DNA from: Hirundichthys speculiger
Taxonomy: Eukaryota > Chordata > Actinopteri > Beloniformes > Exocoetidae
DNA: 64,000 bases
NCBI GenBank assembly: GCA_018398805.1
Contig: JAGFBZ010002253.1
Location: 1-64,000, forward strand
Reading direction: 5' to 3'
Part shown: piece by piece, positions 1 through 12,130 of the stretch
How the letters are laid out: each line of letters starts with the position of its first letter
Numbering within the stretch: the stretch's first letter is position 1
Position numbers and translations under genes: made by a program
Notes under the pieces: model-generated
What the model saw: the letters and a program-made list of their open reading frames with translations, nothing else
Told to the model about the DNA's origin: nothing
Databases searched by the model: none

Positions 1-582
1 TGACCCAGAAACTAGCAGGGCAATTAATGGATGTAATTAACACAGCAGGAAAGCCGATATGATGTTTATATCATATTTACCCTCCACCCACAACTCATAT
101 TTCTTTCCCTAACTCCATTCTCCCGACCAATCCCTCAAAAAAAAAAATCAAAAATAAATAAATAAATAAAAAGGACTTCCATGTTCTGCTCCTGAGCCCC
201 CTCCACAGCTGTGCACTCCTTTCTATACTTCTTTAGCTCCTTCTCTTTGTCTCTGTATCTCTTTCAGCCTCTCACTGTATCTTTCCTCAGTGTTTTTCTA
301 CACTTCAGACATGCTCTGGTTTCAGCTCACACATTTGCTTCCTGCACCGTGTCCAGTGCAACAGCGCCACTCAGTGTCTCATCTGCGGAAGTGATTTTTT
401 TTTTCAGAATCCCTGTTGGAGAGGTTTTCATCTTGAACAGCTGTTCATTTCTTTTTTTTCTCCCCTCATCCGTTAAAGGTGTTTGATATAATATTAGTTT
501 CAGGTTTACCTTTTGTATTACTGATCTACATGAGTGCCCACAGAGTGGAATGTAATTGTTTTTTTTTTTTTTTTTTACATCA
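1..582. other. AT-rich unique sequence, no gene seen
   Basis: The stretch has poly-A and poly-T runs (about 138-172, 397-405, 559-576) and short open frames on both strands with low-complexity Phe/Ser/Leu or Lys content. No domain, splice-framed exon or repeat family is recognised. The T run at 559-576 directly precedes the MITE copy that starts near 583. Confidence 0.5.
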
Positions 583-1146
583 GCCAAGGAGGTTATGTTT
601 TGGCTGGCGCTTATCTGTCTGTTTGTTTGTTTGTCTGTTTGTCTGTGTTAAAGATAACTCAAAAAGTTATGGATGGATTTTGATGAAATTTTCAGGAGTT
701 GTCAGAAATGTGAAAAGGTAGAACTGATTTCATTTTGGGTGTGATCCGGAAGAAATCCTGGATTCTGGATCACTTTAAAATTTTCAATAACATTGTGGTA
801 AATGGGGCCAAAAATTTTGTTTCTCAATATATCCGTTAATTATTGCCCAAAACTCATGAAATTTGACTCAGGGATTGACATTGGGAACCTCTATTAAATA
901 TCAAAGGCTGATCCGGATCTGATCCAGAATGTGGATTTTATCACAATCTCTATAAAAACATTGAGGTTGTTTAATTTCAATATATCAACTTTGGAAACAG
1001 ATATTGAAATCTTAATAGCATTATAATTTATTTTTGTGTGCATCACAAAATAAAGAAAGATATGGTACTTTTTTTAGCAGTCCCATATTGTCAGTGCTAT
1101 ATGTACGACTAATATGTATGTTGTAAATCGCTATATGGGGGAACTG
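583..1146 (+). mobile_element. MITE copy A (related to 45332-45729)
   Basis: This stretch aligns by eye with 45332-45729 over most of that element. Shared landmarks are CCAAGGAGGTTATGTTTT near the left, the (GTCTGTTT)n tract, ACTCAAAAAGTTATGGATGG and the phrase GATCCGGATCTGATCCAGAA. The right part (about 955-1121) holds extra sequence absent from the other copy, after which TGTAAATCGCTATATGGGG resumes the match. The outer inverted terminus ACCTCCGCCAAG is incomplete on the left and missing on the right, so this copy is older or truncated. The family is non-coding; the open frames across it are incidental. Confidence 0.6.
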
Positions 1147-2887
1147 TAAGCAACATCTTTGTGACTTTTGATGGCGACGTGGTTGCTGCTTATAGATTTA
1201 AGACAAATTACTATCGGGTTAGGGTAAGGATACGGTGCAGAAGCAATAATTCCAAGTGTTGTTCATAACCAGTAATAATTGCACATGTTCAGTTCATTTC
1301 ATCAATAATTAATCCCACTTCTCTGTACTTCTGAGGGCTCCTATACGCTGCACAATTTCTACATTCATATAGGATCATTACATTTCACATTCCACTTGCA
1401 TCTGTTTCATCTTCATCGTGTAGGCTTTACGATGATGACACCCCCTCAGTCGTAGGCAACAGCAGGTGCAGAATGGCTAAATTAGCATGTGCTGATGGGA
1501 AACAATAGGCTAAAATGAAAGAAAATGAAAAACACGTGTGCTGAGAATGCAAGAGAAAGGAGGAGGGTGTGCTCCCAATCATCCTTTTGTCAGGTGACGA
1601 GTCTGGAGTTTTTCATACAATATCTGGAAAATGATCACGGGCAATCTTCGGTTACACGATTATCAAGGTAACTGTTGCAGAAATCAAAGCTGAAGCTGTA
1701 AGGAACCGAGTCCATAAATCTGAACGCTACTGCTGTTTGTATTAGCTTGAACATCCAATTTGCATCCCTGCAGACAGACGCCAGAAACCGCTAATTTAGT
1801 TCTAAATTGTTCTATGTGAACCCCAGAATTATGAAGGGCTAGTGTTGCTAGCTAGTGTTGCTAGCTAGTGTTTACACAACTAAAATTAGATTCCTCTCTG
1901 AATCAAAGAGCAACAACACTCCTAACTGGTTGACACACACCGCTTCACAGAACGTCACATGTTCCACGAGACAAGACTGAAGATTTGTGACAATATCAAA
2001 CATATTTTATTTAGATATGACGCCAAGATGCAACTCAAATCAAGCGAGAATCCTCATAATATACTTCTGATTGTTGCAATTTGTCTTTAAATAGCTTGTG
2101 TAAGTTTGGCATCACATCAAGTAACACCAGTTATCACTGGATGAAACTCACAGGACAGATTCTGTCTCATCTTTAATTATTCACGGCAGCATAGCAGTCA
2201 ACAGCCAGTTAACAAACCCTGAAAGAGATACAAGAGACAGGTGATAAACGACGAATGAGACAAATGAGTCTTAATGCTGGCGAGCATAATTCTGAATGTA
2301 TATTTAAAGATTTGACTGAATGGTTACATTTATCTCTCCCAGTGTGTTTCAAGCTGGAGGTCTCTGGATGCAGAAATGTTGTCAGAAGGTTCAAGTTTCA
2401 TCAACAGCAACAATAATCAGAAAGAAAAAAGGCACAGTTCTCACCAAAAGGTCTTTCTGGCTGCAAATGATTTGAAACAAAAACAGTCCGGTTTCTGTAT
2501 CATATACGTTAGCTCACAGTTGTGGATTATCTTACCCATATATCACTGTCATCATTCACTACCTGCAACCTTGTTCACACAGACAAAAGGGAGAAGAAAA
2601 CAAAAGAACTGGGCCAGTGGCTTTTGAGTGATTCCTCACCTGAGCCAACAGGGACTTCCATGTCGTGTTCAGGCTACAGTCACCAGTGGGAGTCCTCACT
2701 GAAGGACACTAAAGGAGGGAATGATGGTGGGTCGATTGTGCAAATGGTTTAAAATTCACCTTTCAAAAAGAGACCAAAATAAAGCAAATTTAGAATTCTT
2801 TACATTTTGATTTTGGTTACTATTAGATAATTTCATTTGTTGTTGTTTCCGATATTTTTTTAAAAGTGAAAATGTGGAAAAAATGTG
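1147..2887. other. unique sequence, no gene seen
   Basis: No coding region is recognised. The only local structure is a short tandem repeat at about 1842-1872 built on GCTAGTGTT. Open frames of 61-83 codons near 2209-2752 have no recognisable similarity and no supporting features. Confidence 0.4.
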
Positions 2888-2942
2888 GAAAGTCATGACA
2901 TTCCCCCGCGTACCACCGGTACACGAGTTTGCGCACCACTGG
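2888..2942 (-). mobile_element. possible hAT-type terminus fragment
   Basis: Read on the minus strand, the stretch begins CAGTGGTGCGCAAACTC and runs into a GTACCGGTGGTACGCGGGGG block. This resembles the CAGTGGT-type ends of vertebrate hAT elements. No partner terminus or target duplication was found, so it is called a solitary fragment. Confidence 0.3.
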
Positions 2943-4797
2943 GTTAGGGTATCAAGTGACTAGAGTTTACAACTTCACCTTCAGCTTTCTCAGCCCTCAC
3001 CTGAATATCATCCTCACATGTCCCTGACATGGATTCACCAATTACAGAGATATTTAAAAAAGATACCTGTGTTTCTTCTTTTATGTTACTGTTAACTACA
3101 CAAGCTTGACACGAACGTCTAGCAAACGGGAGCTGTTTTTCACCGGAGCTTTGGCTAGCTCTGACAGTGATCAACGTTAGCTGTAACGAACGGCAGTAAG
3201 TAACTTTGTTATACCGCAAAGTATGAAAACGATTGAAACCATGACTCATCAAATTCAATCCACTGGTAAATGTAGGTAGGAAATGTGAACGTACGCTCGT
3301 CTGCCTTGACCCCGGCGTGGATATCGCTAGCTCCCGCTTCTAGTCCCGCTTAGCAATGCAACCTCCAAGCACTCCAAGTACACATGAATGAATAATGTTC
3401 GCATGACTGGAATAATGGAACAATTTGGCGTATGATTGGTTCTGGACAGGATTTACTGACCGTCCAAGTATCAAGTATCATCCAAGTACCCCCCCCAAAA
3501 AAGAAGACTCCTCGGATCTACACGATTCACGTATGTCACCCTTTTTGACTTCAAAGCGGCAAATTTTGCCAAAAGGATTTTCATGCATGTGTTTTAGCTT
3601 CAGGGTAATTTATTTCACATTTGTGGGATACTGTGACATCACAGATCCAGAGCAGAACCATCCGGTCCTCCCAAGGTCCAAGCCCACCTCTGAAATCTCA
3701 ACATGGCTACTTACGAAAAAAAAAAAAAAAAAAAAATCATCTCATGACTGCATGAGCAATACTTTGCTTCAATGTGGCAGTTTTCAATAAAAAATGTAAC
3801 ATGACTAAATAATGTGACACTTCCATCATTTTAAAAGATTAAAGCTAAACGCAACTCTGCTTTACAGAATCTGACAGTTCACTATTCACCGCTCAGTTTT
3901 CATTTACCTACTGACAAATCTTTTCAACATCAGAAAGCATTTCATTTGTTTTTGTGCAACATGAATGATTTGAAGGCTTGATCAAATCTAATAATTACTT
4001 GCGTCACATCCCCTGTGATTCTTGGCTTCTGCGTAAGTAATCAGCAATAAGCATCATTTAAATATTTCCTTTCTGCCTCATTTTACAAGAGAAAGATAAC
4101 AACACGCTGACCCTTAAAAGAGAAGAACTCATAACCTCCTTCACTCTCCCTTAGCAATAAACAGCATTAATCATCAGCAGGCCCTTAGAGGCGTTTCACA
4201 ATGACTTCTGCGGTGCAGTTTGTTCGGTGCTGCGTTTCTCTCAACCTGTATCATCTGTTTGTAATTGCAGCATGTGCTTTTATGCATTTGTTGTTCTTTT
4301 TTTTTTTTTTTTATATTATTTTTACAGTCCCCAGGTGAGAGCGGAGGTGAAATTGTGTTGGTTAAATGTGTTTATCAAAGGCGGCGGCTTCCTTTGGCGC
4401 GCGCCTCAGTAGGAGGAAAGTCATCCAAGCTGCTGCCTGAGATGAAACACACAGGTTTTATGTTTTTCTTGTATCTTTACTTTAGGGCCATTTTTCATGT
4501 CTGCTTTTATCTTGTCAGAATATAATATGTGCAGACACGGTAGAGGGCCAAAAGGAGCAAAGTCTCAGATGCTAAGGTGTCACCAGTTTTAAGAGTTTAG
4601 ATAGAAGCTGAGTTTTCTTTCTCAAAGCTTTTGCAAAGCAAACATAGTCCAGTAAATAAACTGAAGTAGCGCGAACATTCAGCTCAATGGATACAATGAA
4701 AATGGATATACTAGTGCAGTAGTGAATCTCATATTTAATTATGGGATGAGTTATCAATTGTGTAATTCAATAAAATAAAGCCACCCTATGTAGCAAT
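2943..4797. other. unique sequence, no gene seen
   Basis: The stretch contains a poly-A run at about 3715-3736 and a poly-T run near 4297-4312. Frames of 61-121 codons are present but are low complexity and interrupted by the homopolymers. No repeat family was recognised with confidence. Confidence 0.4.
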
Positions 4798-5392
4798 TAG
4801 GGATGCACATGGTTAACCATTTAACCGTTAACCGATAACAGTAACTCTAACCGATTAACCCTAACGGTCAATTTTGTTTTTAAACTACGTAATTCAATCA
4901 ACTCATGGGGGCGTGTCGACAGGTGCAACAGGCCTCTGATTGGTCAATTTTACATCCACGTAGAAAAGAGCGCGTCATCGAAGAAATGAGAAAGTGCCCA
5001 CATCTGTACGATTCTGGTTCTCCCCAGTACAAAGACAGCACATATTCTAGTAATTAATGGAGGGAGATAGTGATGAATGTGGGTCTGGATACGGCCGAGA
5101 TGGTGAGGAAGTGGAAAAACGCAAGAGATAAGTTTAGTAAGTTTAGCTAGTTCGTGATTGTCGCTCTTGCGTTATGGCGTGGAATAACATAGCGGAGACC
5201 GCGCAAGTATAAATCAAAAGTGACGGCGGCATCTTTGCGACAAGCTGACGGCAACACATTGCCGCAAAAGTATACACAGGGAAGTGTCCGCATGCATCCA
5301 TGACAACGCACGCAAAATCGCGGCAGCCAACCATCCCGGACTTATCGTTTAACGGTTATCAATCGTAAAGGGCGTCAGTAACGGTAATAAAA
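4798..5392. mobile_element. old hAT-like element, right end degraded
   Basis: The left end reads TAGGGATGCAC followed by several GGTTAACC/AACCGTTAACCG repeats. Near the right side an inverted counterpart, GTTTAACGGTTATCAATCG, is visible, followed by CAGTAACGGTAAT. The pattern (a TAGGG-type start plus clustered subterminal inverted motifs) is that of non-autonomous hAT elements in fish. I could not find a matching right terminus or an 8-bp duplication, so the borders are approximate. No intact transposase is present. Confidence 0.4.
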
Positions 5393-7718
5393 AAAAAATC
5401 AGTTAATTGACTGTTTGTTGTTTAATTGTTGTATAACTGCGTCACTAGAAACTCACCGAATTATAGGTAGAATAAGGTAGAATAAGATACCCAATTATTA
5501 TTTTGCCATTACAAAGAGGTTATGGGATTAGATATATGAAGTCATACATGTCCAAGACTTTATTTTATTTTGTAATTCTAATTCAAAACATAACCAAAAA
5601 AAAGCTTATTTTCTTAAATATAATCACCATCCTAATGTATCAGTAAAGAGTTAAACCATAATACTTATCTTGTCTGGATCAAATGTTAACTTCAGGCAGC
5701 TGACACATTAATCAATTGAAACTATTAATTAATACTTAACCATCAGCAACCTCTGATGCACTTCTCTGTGAAAGCAGACATTTGTTCAGTTTATTTGTCT
5801 GGGACATTTAGGTGTTTAACACAATGCTAAGGGGGGGAAGACATCATTAATGATCTTATTTAAGCGATTTTCTGCTGCCCACAATTTGTGAAGGGTTACA
5901 GGGCCAAATGATTCGTTTTACATTGATTTGAATCAGGTGTTTTGGAGCGGGAACATCTGTGTGACAGCTGTGACACAAGGAACTAGATCTCTTTGAGGTT
6001 GGAAAGGGCTTTATACCATGCCAACCCAATTTAACAAATTTTATTTTTTAATATTCCTTTTGCTTTGTAATAACTGTGTGTATCAATGAGTGTGTTTGTT
6101 AATTATATTGTATGCTCTAATTAATGAATGCTTACAATTAAACCTCAATAGATTTCCTTTCAAACAACATATACATTGCATTGTATACACTATACATTGT
6201 ATAAGGAGAAGTAATTAAGGTCTTGTGTAATGTTTTAGAGAGCTTGTTCCCGGTGTCAGCTGTACTGGTGTTCCAGCTTCTGCATCTTAATTCTTCTGAA
6301 TTAATGCTCTTCATTTGCTGTCTGGCAGCTGAGTATACACACAGTCTGCCCCGGTTTTGTGTGCAAGCTTGTGTGTGAGCTGGGCTGCAGGTTCTTTGCA
6401 GTCAAAATGGCTTCACTGGCCCACAATGGCAGTGCCAATCCAGCGTCCAGCACAAGTCAGTGAAAAGCTATCTGTGTCAGATACCTCCGTGGCGCTCCGA
6501 GAAACGTGAGAGGAGTCCCAAGTTGTCCGCACTCCCACGCTGCTTCACTGCCAAACAAAGGTGCTGTCAATCCAGGCCGGGTCGGTCAGGAGGAGCCCTC
6601 CTGCTAACTGTCTGCAGGCAACCACTGTCATGCAATCACCAGCTTTACTCCACAGTTTGAGGCATCTCAGGCATCTCTTTCAGAAGAAATAGACTTCAGA
6701 TTTGTCTACCCCCTCGAGGAGAATGCTTCCACCTCCAAGTAGTCTTTTTTTTTAAGCTCTACATTCTCTAAAGAAAGTTTACAAGTTTGTCTCCATCATG
6801 GAAAAGAAACTTTTCTTTTTTTTTTTTTAAACTCCCCATAGAATATAAGAAAACTTGGTCTGTGTAGTGACAGATGATGTATGTGTGGTTAATATGTCTT
6901 GATTTAAAAACTGATCCATCCCTTTTAAATTTCACACTGATGTTCAGGTCTTTGTGGTGGCGAGTCTCTACAGAGTAAAGATGCAGTCTGGGCTTGTTAC
7001 TGAGCTAATCTTAAAAGTAAACACCATCTATGCCCTCTGGTTGACGGCTTCAAACCATAAACTGTATAAAGAGGAATGGACGACCTCTGTTCGATGACCC
7101 AGAGCTTCCCTGAAGTCAGTTTGACTCCTTCAGTTGGGTCACACTAGAAAGCCTTTGACTGGAGGCAAAAGTAGTTGCTGCCAGATGCTTCGCTAAGCTT
7201 CGCCCGCAGCTAAAGGCCACGAGTCACAAGCTATTACACAACCTTCGCCCACAGGTTCTTCGAGGCCAGCTTAGATCTTATTGCAGTGGTCTGTAAGTAC
7301 AATTAACAGCACAAGAAGCCATATCTTTAAAATAATAGTGATTATGCTGTCTTAGCTTCACAGCTTATGTTAAATGGAAAAAATGCTGTGGGAAGAGGCT
7401 AAAGTAGCATCACCATCCGGGTGATGCTACTACAGATTGTGTTATTGTTCAAACTCTGCATACTATGCACAGAAAAAAAAAAAGATATGTAGCAATAAAA
7501 GAGTATGTTGTTTCTGAAACAAATTGGATGTTTAGGCTAGATGAACAAACTTGAGACCAGATGGGCAACACGTAGATGAAAACCCGGACAATGGACTGAC
7601 AAAGGAAGAAGCAGATGCAGGACTAAACCTGTTTTTTAAACTACATTTGGTTATAGCGGCCTATTGCATTATGGGATATGCGAGGCTGGAAATTTCACCG
7701 GACGTTGTACACCATCTG
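5393..7718. other. unique sequence, no gene seen
   Basis: AT-rich sequence without recognised genes. A frame at 6460-6660 (66 codons) has no recognisable domain. The stretch around 7040-7260 (phrase AAACTGTATAAAGAGGAATGG) resembles dispersed fish repeat text, but I cannot assign a family. Confidence 0.4.
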
Positions 7719-7983
7719 GGTATTCTGTAGCATATTGCAGACTGTGCAGTTGTTTGTGTACTGAATACAGCATTCTACATTTTGTAAAAAATCAGTATGC
7801 ACTTGTATGATGGTTATGAAAACAGCTGCTAGCACTCAAGGACTAACAAGAAAGCTGTGGTGACACTAGTCATTTTGGAAAACAGATGCTATTCCACGAG
7901 TGCATACTGATTTTGTCAAAGTGTAGTACATAGTATGCAGTATGCGAACAACTGCACAATCTGTAGTATGCAAAAAGTACCTA
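7719..7983. repeat. inverted-repeat element (MITE-like)
   Basis: The arms, about 7730-7805 and 7899-7971, are imperfect reverse complements. Both contain CTGTGCAGTTGTT or its near match TTGTGCAGTTGTT, and AAATCAGTATGCACT or its reverse. They are separated by about 90 bp. The whole could fold as one long hairpin, as small non-autonomous DNA transposons do. No coding capacity is seen, and the target duplication could not be resolved. Confidence 0.55.
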
Positions 7984-8109
7984 GTTTGCTACTTCCTGAT
8001 TGTAATTATTCTAATATTAGCTTATTCTAATTATGACATAGCATAGCTGCTTTTACAGCAGCATAAAATGTTCTAACCATGAGCACTGGACCAACATACA
8101 GTACTAGTA

Positions 8110-8674
8110 CAGTGGTACCTATACTTACGAACGTATCTATTAACGAAATTTCCAGCTAACGAAAGGCCTCTTCAGAAAAATATTGCATCCATATATGAAA
8201 GAAATTACAAAGGCAAAAAAATTCAAAATATACGCTGCTACTCGCAGCTCCCAGAGTTTACCGAATGTAAACATACTTGTCGGATCCTGTATCTCGGTTT
8301 GAAAGCGGCGTGTCCGAGCTGCTCTGCCATTGGCTATCGTTTCTTGGCATCCCATTGGCTAGGAGGGCCCCTATAAGCGTAACTCAGCAACCCAGGTAAA
8401 CTAACAATTTTTATTCTTTAATGTACTTTATTCTTTGTTCTTTATTATTTACAATAATATAATTTTGCAATAACCTAATTCTAACATGTGTTTCTTACAG
8501 GTTCTATGTAGTTTCATGTATTATTTATAATTTTTTTAAAAATTACGTCCGACTTTTTGGCGCCGTGGAACGGATTAGGCCAATAATAGGGTAAAATGCG
8601 TTTCTAATTACGAAATTTTCCATTTACGAAACGACTTTCAGAATGAAATAATTTTGTAAGTTGAGGTACCACTG
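8110..8674. mobile_element. mariner/Tc1-type MITE with TA duplication
   Basis: The ends are CAGTGGTACCT and AGGTACCACTG, with TA immediately outside on both sides (8108-8109 and 8675-8676). Subterminal ACGAAA-type motifs are repeated in both halves. A 71-codon minus-strand frame inside (8140-8355) shows no transposase motif, so this is a non-autonomous copy. The terminus type and TA duplication are characteristic of the mariner/Tc1 superfamily. The symmetry extends a few bases outward (ACTAGTACAGTGG), so the exact border could be slightly wider. Confidence 0.7.
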
Positions 8675-8862
8675 TACTAGTATTAGTACCAGTGACAGAC
8701 TGGCCAAACAAAAGAAGTCACATACCAAGAAAAATCTTTCTCCACATTAAATGGGGAAATGAGCTCAACACAAAAACAGTTGTACAAAATCAAACGCAAA
8801 CCAAGACAAAACCTTAAAAAAGAAGAACTAAGCAAAACTCAAACCCAAAATAGAAATCTCTG

Positions 8863-9297
8863 TGTCATGGCTCAGGTGAGAAAGACTCCAAGTTAGACTT
8901 CACTTTGAGAACAAGAGGTTTATTAGGACTGAGAATCCTGGAACAGTTGTGGATGGCCCGAGGCAGGATCTCCAAGATCTGGTTCCAGGAAGCGCAGGCA
9001 GACTCACACAGGCTGGACGTGGGACGGGCAGACGGGGAAGGCAGGACTGGAGGAGAGAGCAAAAGTAATTAGAAGGTTCAGACAGGTTGGCACAGTGAGA
9101 CGAGACGTGGGCTTAATACCACTCAAGGAGCGTTGGCGGACTGGCGCCGAGTGGCTGAAGGAATCCAGTTTATGTAGAGTGTGGAGTTGATTGGTGATGA
9201 GTCCCAGCTGCGCAGGGGAGGCCGGGTCGAGCAAGTCTGGCTGAAGGATGGGACCGGAGACAGTGGAGGGCGCCAGAGGACAGGGAGCCGCATGACA
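8863..9297 (-). repeat. 3' LTR of the chromovirus
   Basis: 435-bp LTR, downstream with respect to element transcription. It carries AATAAA on the minus strand at 8919-8924, about 220 nt after the position matching the inferred RNA start (9145), so it can supply the poly(A) signal. It matches the other LTR with no base substitution that I could find. The only difference is the absence of one GGACT unit in the stretch AGGACTGGAGG. Confidence 0.93.
8919..8924 (-). terminator. poly(A) signal AATAAA in the chromovirus LTR
   Basis: TTTATT on the plus strand reads AATAAA in element orientation. Placed in the 3' LTR downstream of the inferred R start, it is the natural processing signal for element RNA. 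The role is inferred from position. Confidence 0.6.
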
Positions 9298-9310
9298 GCA
9301 CCCCCCCCTC
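9298..9310 (-). other. polypurine tract of the chromovirus
   Basis: In element orientation GAGGGGGGGG followed by TGC lies directly before the 3' LTR. A purine run at this point is the expected primer for plus-strand DNA synthesis. Confidence 0.7.
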
Positions 9311-9503
9311 AACGGGCGCCACCCGGCGGCCCACCAGGCTTCCCCGGGAAACGGCGATAAAACGCCCGCAGCAAACCAGGGTCCATGATGGCAGAGCGAG
9401 GCACCCAGGAGCGCTCCTCAGGACCATACCCCGCCCAGTCAACAAGGTACTGCACACCCCGACCACGGCGACGGGCGTCAAGGAGGCGACGGACGGCGTA
9501 CAC
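9309..9503 (-). pseudogene. chromodomain at the integrase C-terminus
   Basis: The frame encodes a chromodomain: [12 protein letters not shown], then [11 protein letters not shown] with the aromatic/acidic core, then RSWVP and a C-terminal helix LLRAFYRRF. Chromodomains at this position tether the integration complex to chromatin and define chromoviruses. The frame is open to a stop next to the polypurine tract, but it is out of frame with the preceding GPY/F part. The break coincides with a G7 run (9524-9530). The listed start Met is only the first Met in this frame, not a real initiation site. Confidence 0.85.
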
Positions 9504-9513
9504 CGGATGGTCA

Positions 9514-10510
9514 TCAACGAGCCGGGGGGGCGGAGGGGGAACGGCCGGAGGGCTCAGCGGGACAGGTGGACACAGGCTTCAGCAGAGACACGTGGAACAC
9601 CGGGTGGATCTTCATGGAGGCAGGTAGGGAGAGCCGCCGCACCGCCGCCGGATTGATGATCTCAGAGATGGCAAACGGCCCGATGTATCTAGGGGAGAGC
9701 TTTCGAGATTCAGTGCGGAGGGGAACATGACGGGTAGATAACCAAACCTGCTGACCCACGGAGAGTAGGCTGGAGCCTGGACCCGGTGACGATCGGCGGT
9801 GCGCCGGTTCCGCTCTTGCGTGCGCAGGAGAGCAGCCCTGGTCTCTTTCCACACTTTCCTACACCTCCGTATGTGCAGGTGCACCGATGGTACCGCCAGA
9901 TCCTCTTCGTCCATCGGGAAGAGAGGGGGGTTGATACCCCAGGGACACTTCAAACGGCGACTTCCCGTGCGCCGTGGACACCTGAGAGTTGTGGGCGTAT
10001 TCGATCCACGGCAGTCGCCGGCTCCAGGAGGTCTGGTTCTGGGCTGCCACGCACCTCAGGGCTGACTCAAGCTCCTGGTTCAGCCGCTCTGTCTGGCCGT
10101 TGGTCTGAGGGTGGAAAACCTGAGGAGAGACTGGAGGTAGCGCCAAGAGCACGACAGAATGTCCGCCATACCTGGGATGTAAATTGTGGGCCACGGTCGG
10201 ACAGGATGTCTGTGGGAATGCCGTGAAGGCGGAGGACGTGGCTCACGAGGAGATCGGCGGTCTCAGATGCTGTGGGGAGCTTGGAAAGGGGAATGAAGTG
10301 CGCAGCTTTGGAAAAGCGATCTACGATGGTGAGGATGACAGAGTGGCCTTCGGAGGGTGGTAATCCGGTGATAAAATCCAACGCGATGTGAGACCACGGC
10401 CGGGTCGGAACGGGGAGAGGTTGCAGGAGACCTGAGGGAGACTGGTAAGAAGGTTTACCCCTGGCACAGACAGAGCAGGCTAACACGAATTCATGCGTGT
10501 CCTTGTTCAT
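9514..10510 (-). pseudogene. integrase (pol), frameshifted
   Basis: In the segment 10510-10067 the end of the zinc-binding region (CSVC) precedes the catalytic core. The core shows the first Asp in HIALDFITG and the second in [10 protein letters not shown]. The Glu ([13 protein letters not shown]) falls in another frame that starts upstream of 10194. The linker to the C-terminal domain (9953-9612) and the GPY/F-like region (LSPRYIGPF, 9852-9514) use further frames. The breaks lie at an A4 run (10115-10118 on the plus strand) and a G6 run (9925-9930). All DDE residues are still recognisable, but no single frame carries them, so the copy as written is not functional. The enzyme joins element cDNA to chromosomal DNA. 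Confidence 0.88.
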
Positions 10511-10554
10511 GGAGGGCCACCAGAAGTGTCTATGTAGCAGGTGTAGTGTGCGTT

Positions 10555-12095
10555 TTATACCCGGGTGGCATGAGAGGCGTGATGAGTGGATCCAGTGAAG
10601 GACCTGAGGGCGGGCAGCCAGCGGAACATAGAGACGCCCCTGGGGTCCGTTGCCAGGCTCACCACCGACTCAATATCCCACGTGACGCTACCGACGATGC
10701 AGGCGGGAGGCAGGATGGACTCTGGCGAGAGGGGCTCATCGGCGGGGAACTGTCTGGACAGGGCGTCGGGTTTCCCGTTCTTGGTTCCTGGCCTGTAAGA
10801 GACACGAAAATTGAAACGGGAGAAAAAGAGAGACCAACGGGCCTGTCGGGGGTTTAATCTTTTTGCGCTTTGTAAGTACGCCAGGTTTTTATGATCTGTC
10901 CATATTGTAAAAGGTTGCTCAGCCCCCTCGAGCCAGTGCCTCCATTCCTCCAGAGCCACTTTAATGGCCAGCAGCTCCTTATCCCCGATGCCGTAATTCC
11001 TCTCAGCGGGGGTGAGTCGGCGGGAGAAGAACGCACAGGGAGGATGGAGTTTCTGATCCTGATCTGCAACCTGGGACAGCACCGCTCCTACCCCAGAGTT
11101 AGAGGCGTCCACTTCTACAGTGAAAGGTTTAGCAGGATCTGGCTGAGTGAGGATGGGGGCCGAAAGGAAGCGGTCCCGAAGGAGATCAAACGCTTGCTGG
11201 GCAGGTTCAGACCATACAAAGGTGACCTTAGAAGAGGTGAGTTGGGTGAGTGGCTGAGCAATTTGACTGTAATTACGGACGAATTTGCGATAAAAGTTCG
11301 CGAAGCCCAGGAACTGCTGTAGCTGGCGACGGGAGGTGGGTACGGGCCATTTGGCGATTGCCTGTATTTTACTCGGGTCTGTCTGCAGTCTGCCGGAACC
11401 GAGGATGTATCCGAGAAACGAGACAGACTGCAGATGGAAGGAGCACTTTTCTATTTTCGCATACAGTTGGTTCTGGAGGAGGCGTTGAAGGACCAGGCGG
11501 ACGTGATGGACGTGTTCGTCTTGGTTTCTGGAAAAGACAAGGATGTCATCGAGGTATACGAACACAAATTTATATAGGTAATCCCGGAGGATGTCATTAA
11601 TCAGAGCCTGGAACACAGCGGGAGCGTTAGTGAGTCCGAATGGCATCACCAGATATTCAAAATGTCCGAGATGTGTATTGAAACCTGTTTTCCACTCATC
11701 TCCCTCCTTAATCCGGATCTGATTATAGGCATTGCGGAGATCGAGTTTGGTGAACACCGTAGCCCCCTGTAACGAATCAAGAGCAGAAGTTATTAATGGG
11801 AGTGGATAAGTATTCCGAACAGTGATCTCGTTGAGTCCCCGGTAATCAATACACGGCCGCAGGGTACCCTCCTTCTTGGCCACGAAGAAAAATCCAGCCG
11901 CTACGGGCGACGTGGACGGGCGCGAATGTGGCCACGCGCTAAAGCCTCCTTAATGTACTGCTCCATAGCCTCCCTCTCCGGGCGCGAGAGGTTGTATAAC
12001 CGGCCTTTGGGCAGCGGAGCGTCCGGGAGGAGGTCTATGGAGCAGTCATACGGCCGATGTGGAGGCAAGGAGAGAGCCTTCTCCTTGCAGAACAC
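10555..12095 (-). pseudogene. reverse transcriptase and RNase H (pol), largely open
   Basis: The longest intact part is 442 codons (11883-10555). RT motifs are LDYR-type [38 protein letters not shown] and the catalytic YLDD at residues 110-113. RNase H follows, with Asp 259 (VEVDASNSG), Glu 303 (DKELLAI) and Asp 330 (IWTDHKNL). The conserved N-terminal part of RT is in another frame (12095-11901, ending near HIRARPRRP); an extra dinucleotide near 11920-11925 separates them. At the C-terminus the frame leaves the conserved path near 10635-10640, in a C/G run, and ends at 10555 before integrase. The enzyme copies element RNA into DNA. Confidence 0.93.
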
Positions 12096-12130
12096 GGCGG
12101 CCAGGTCGTGGTACTCAGACGGGATCAGGG

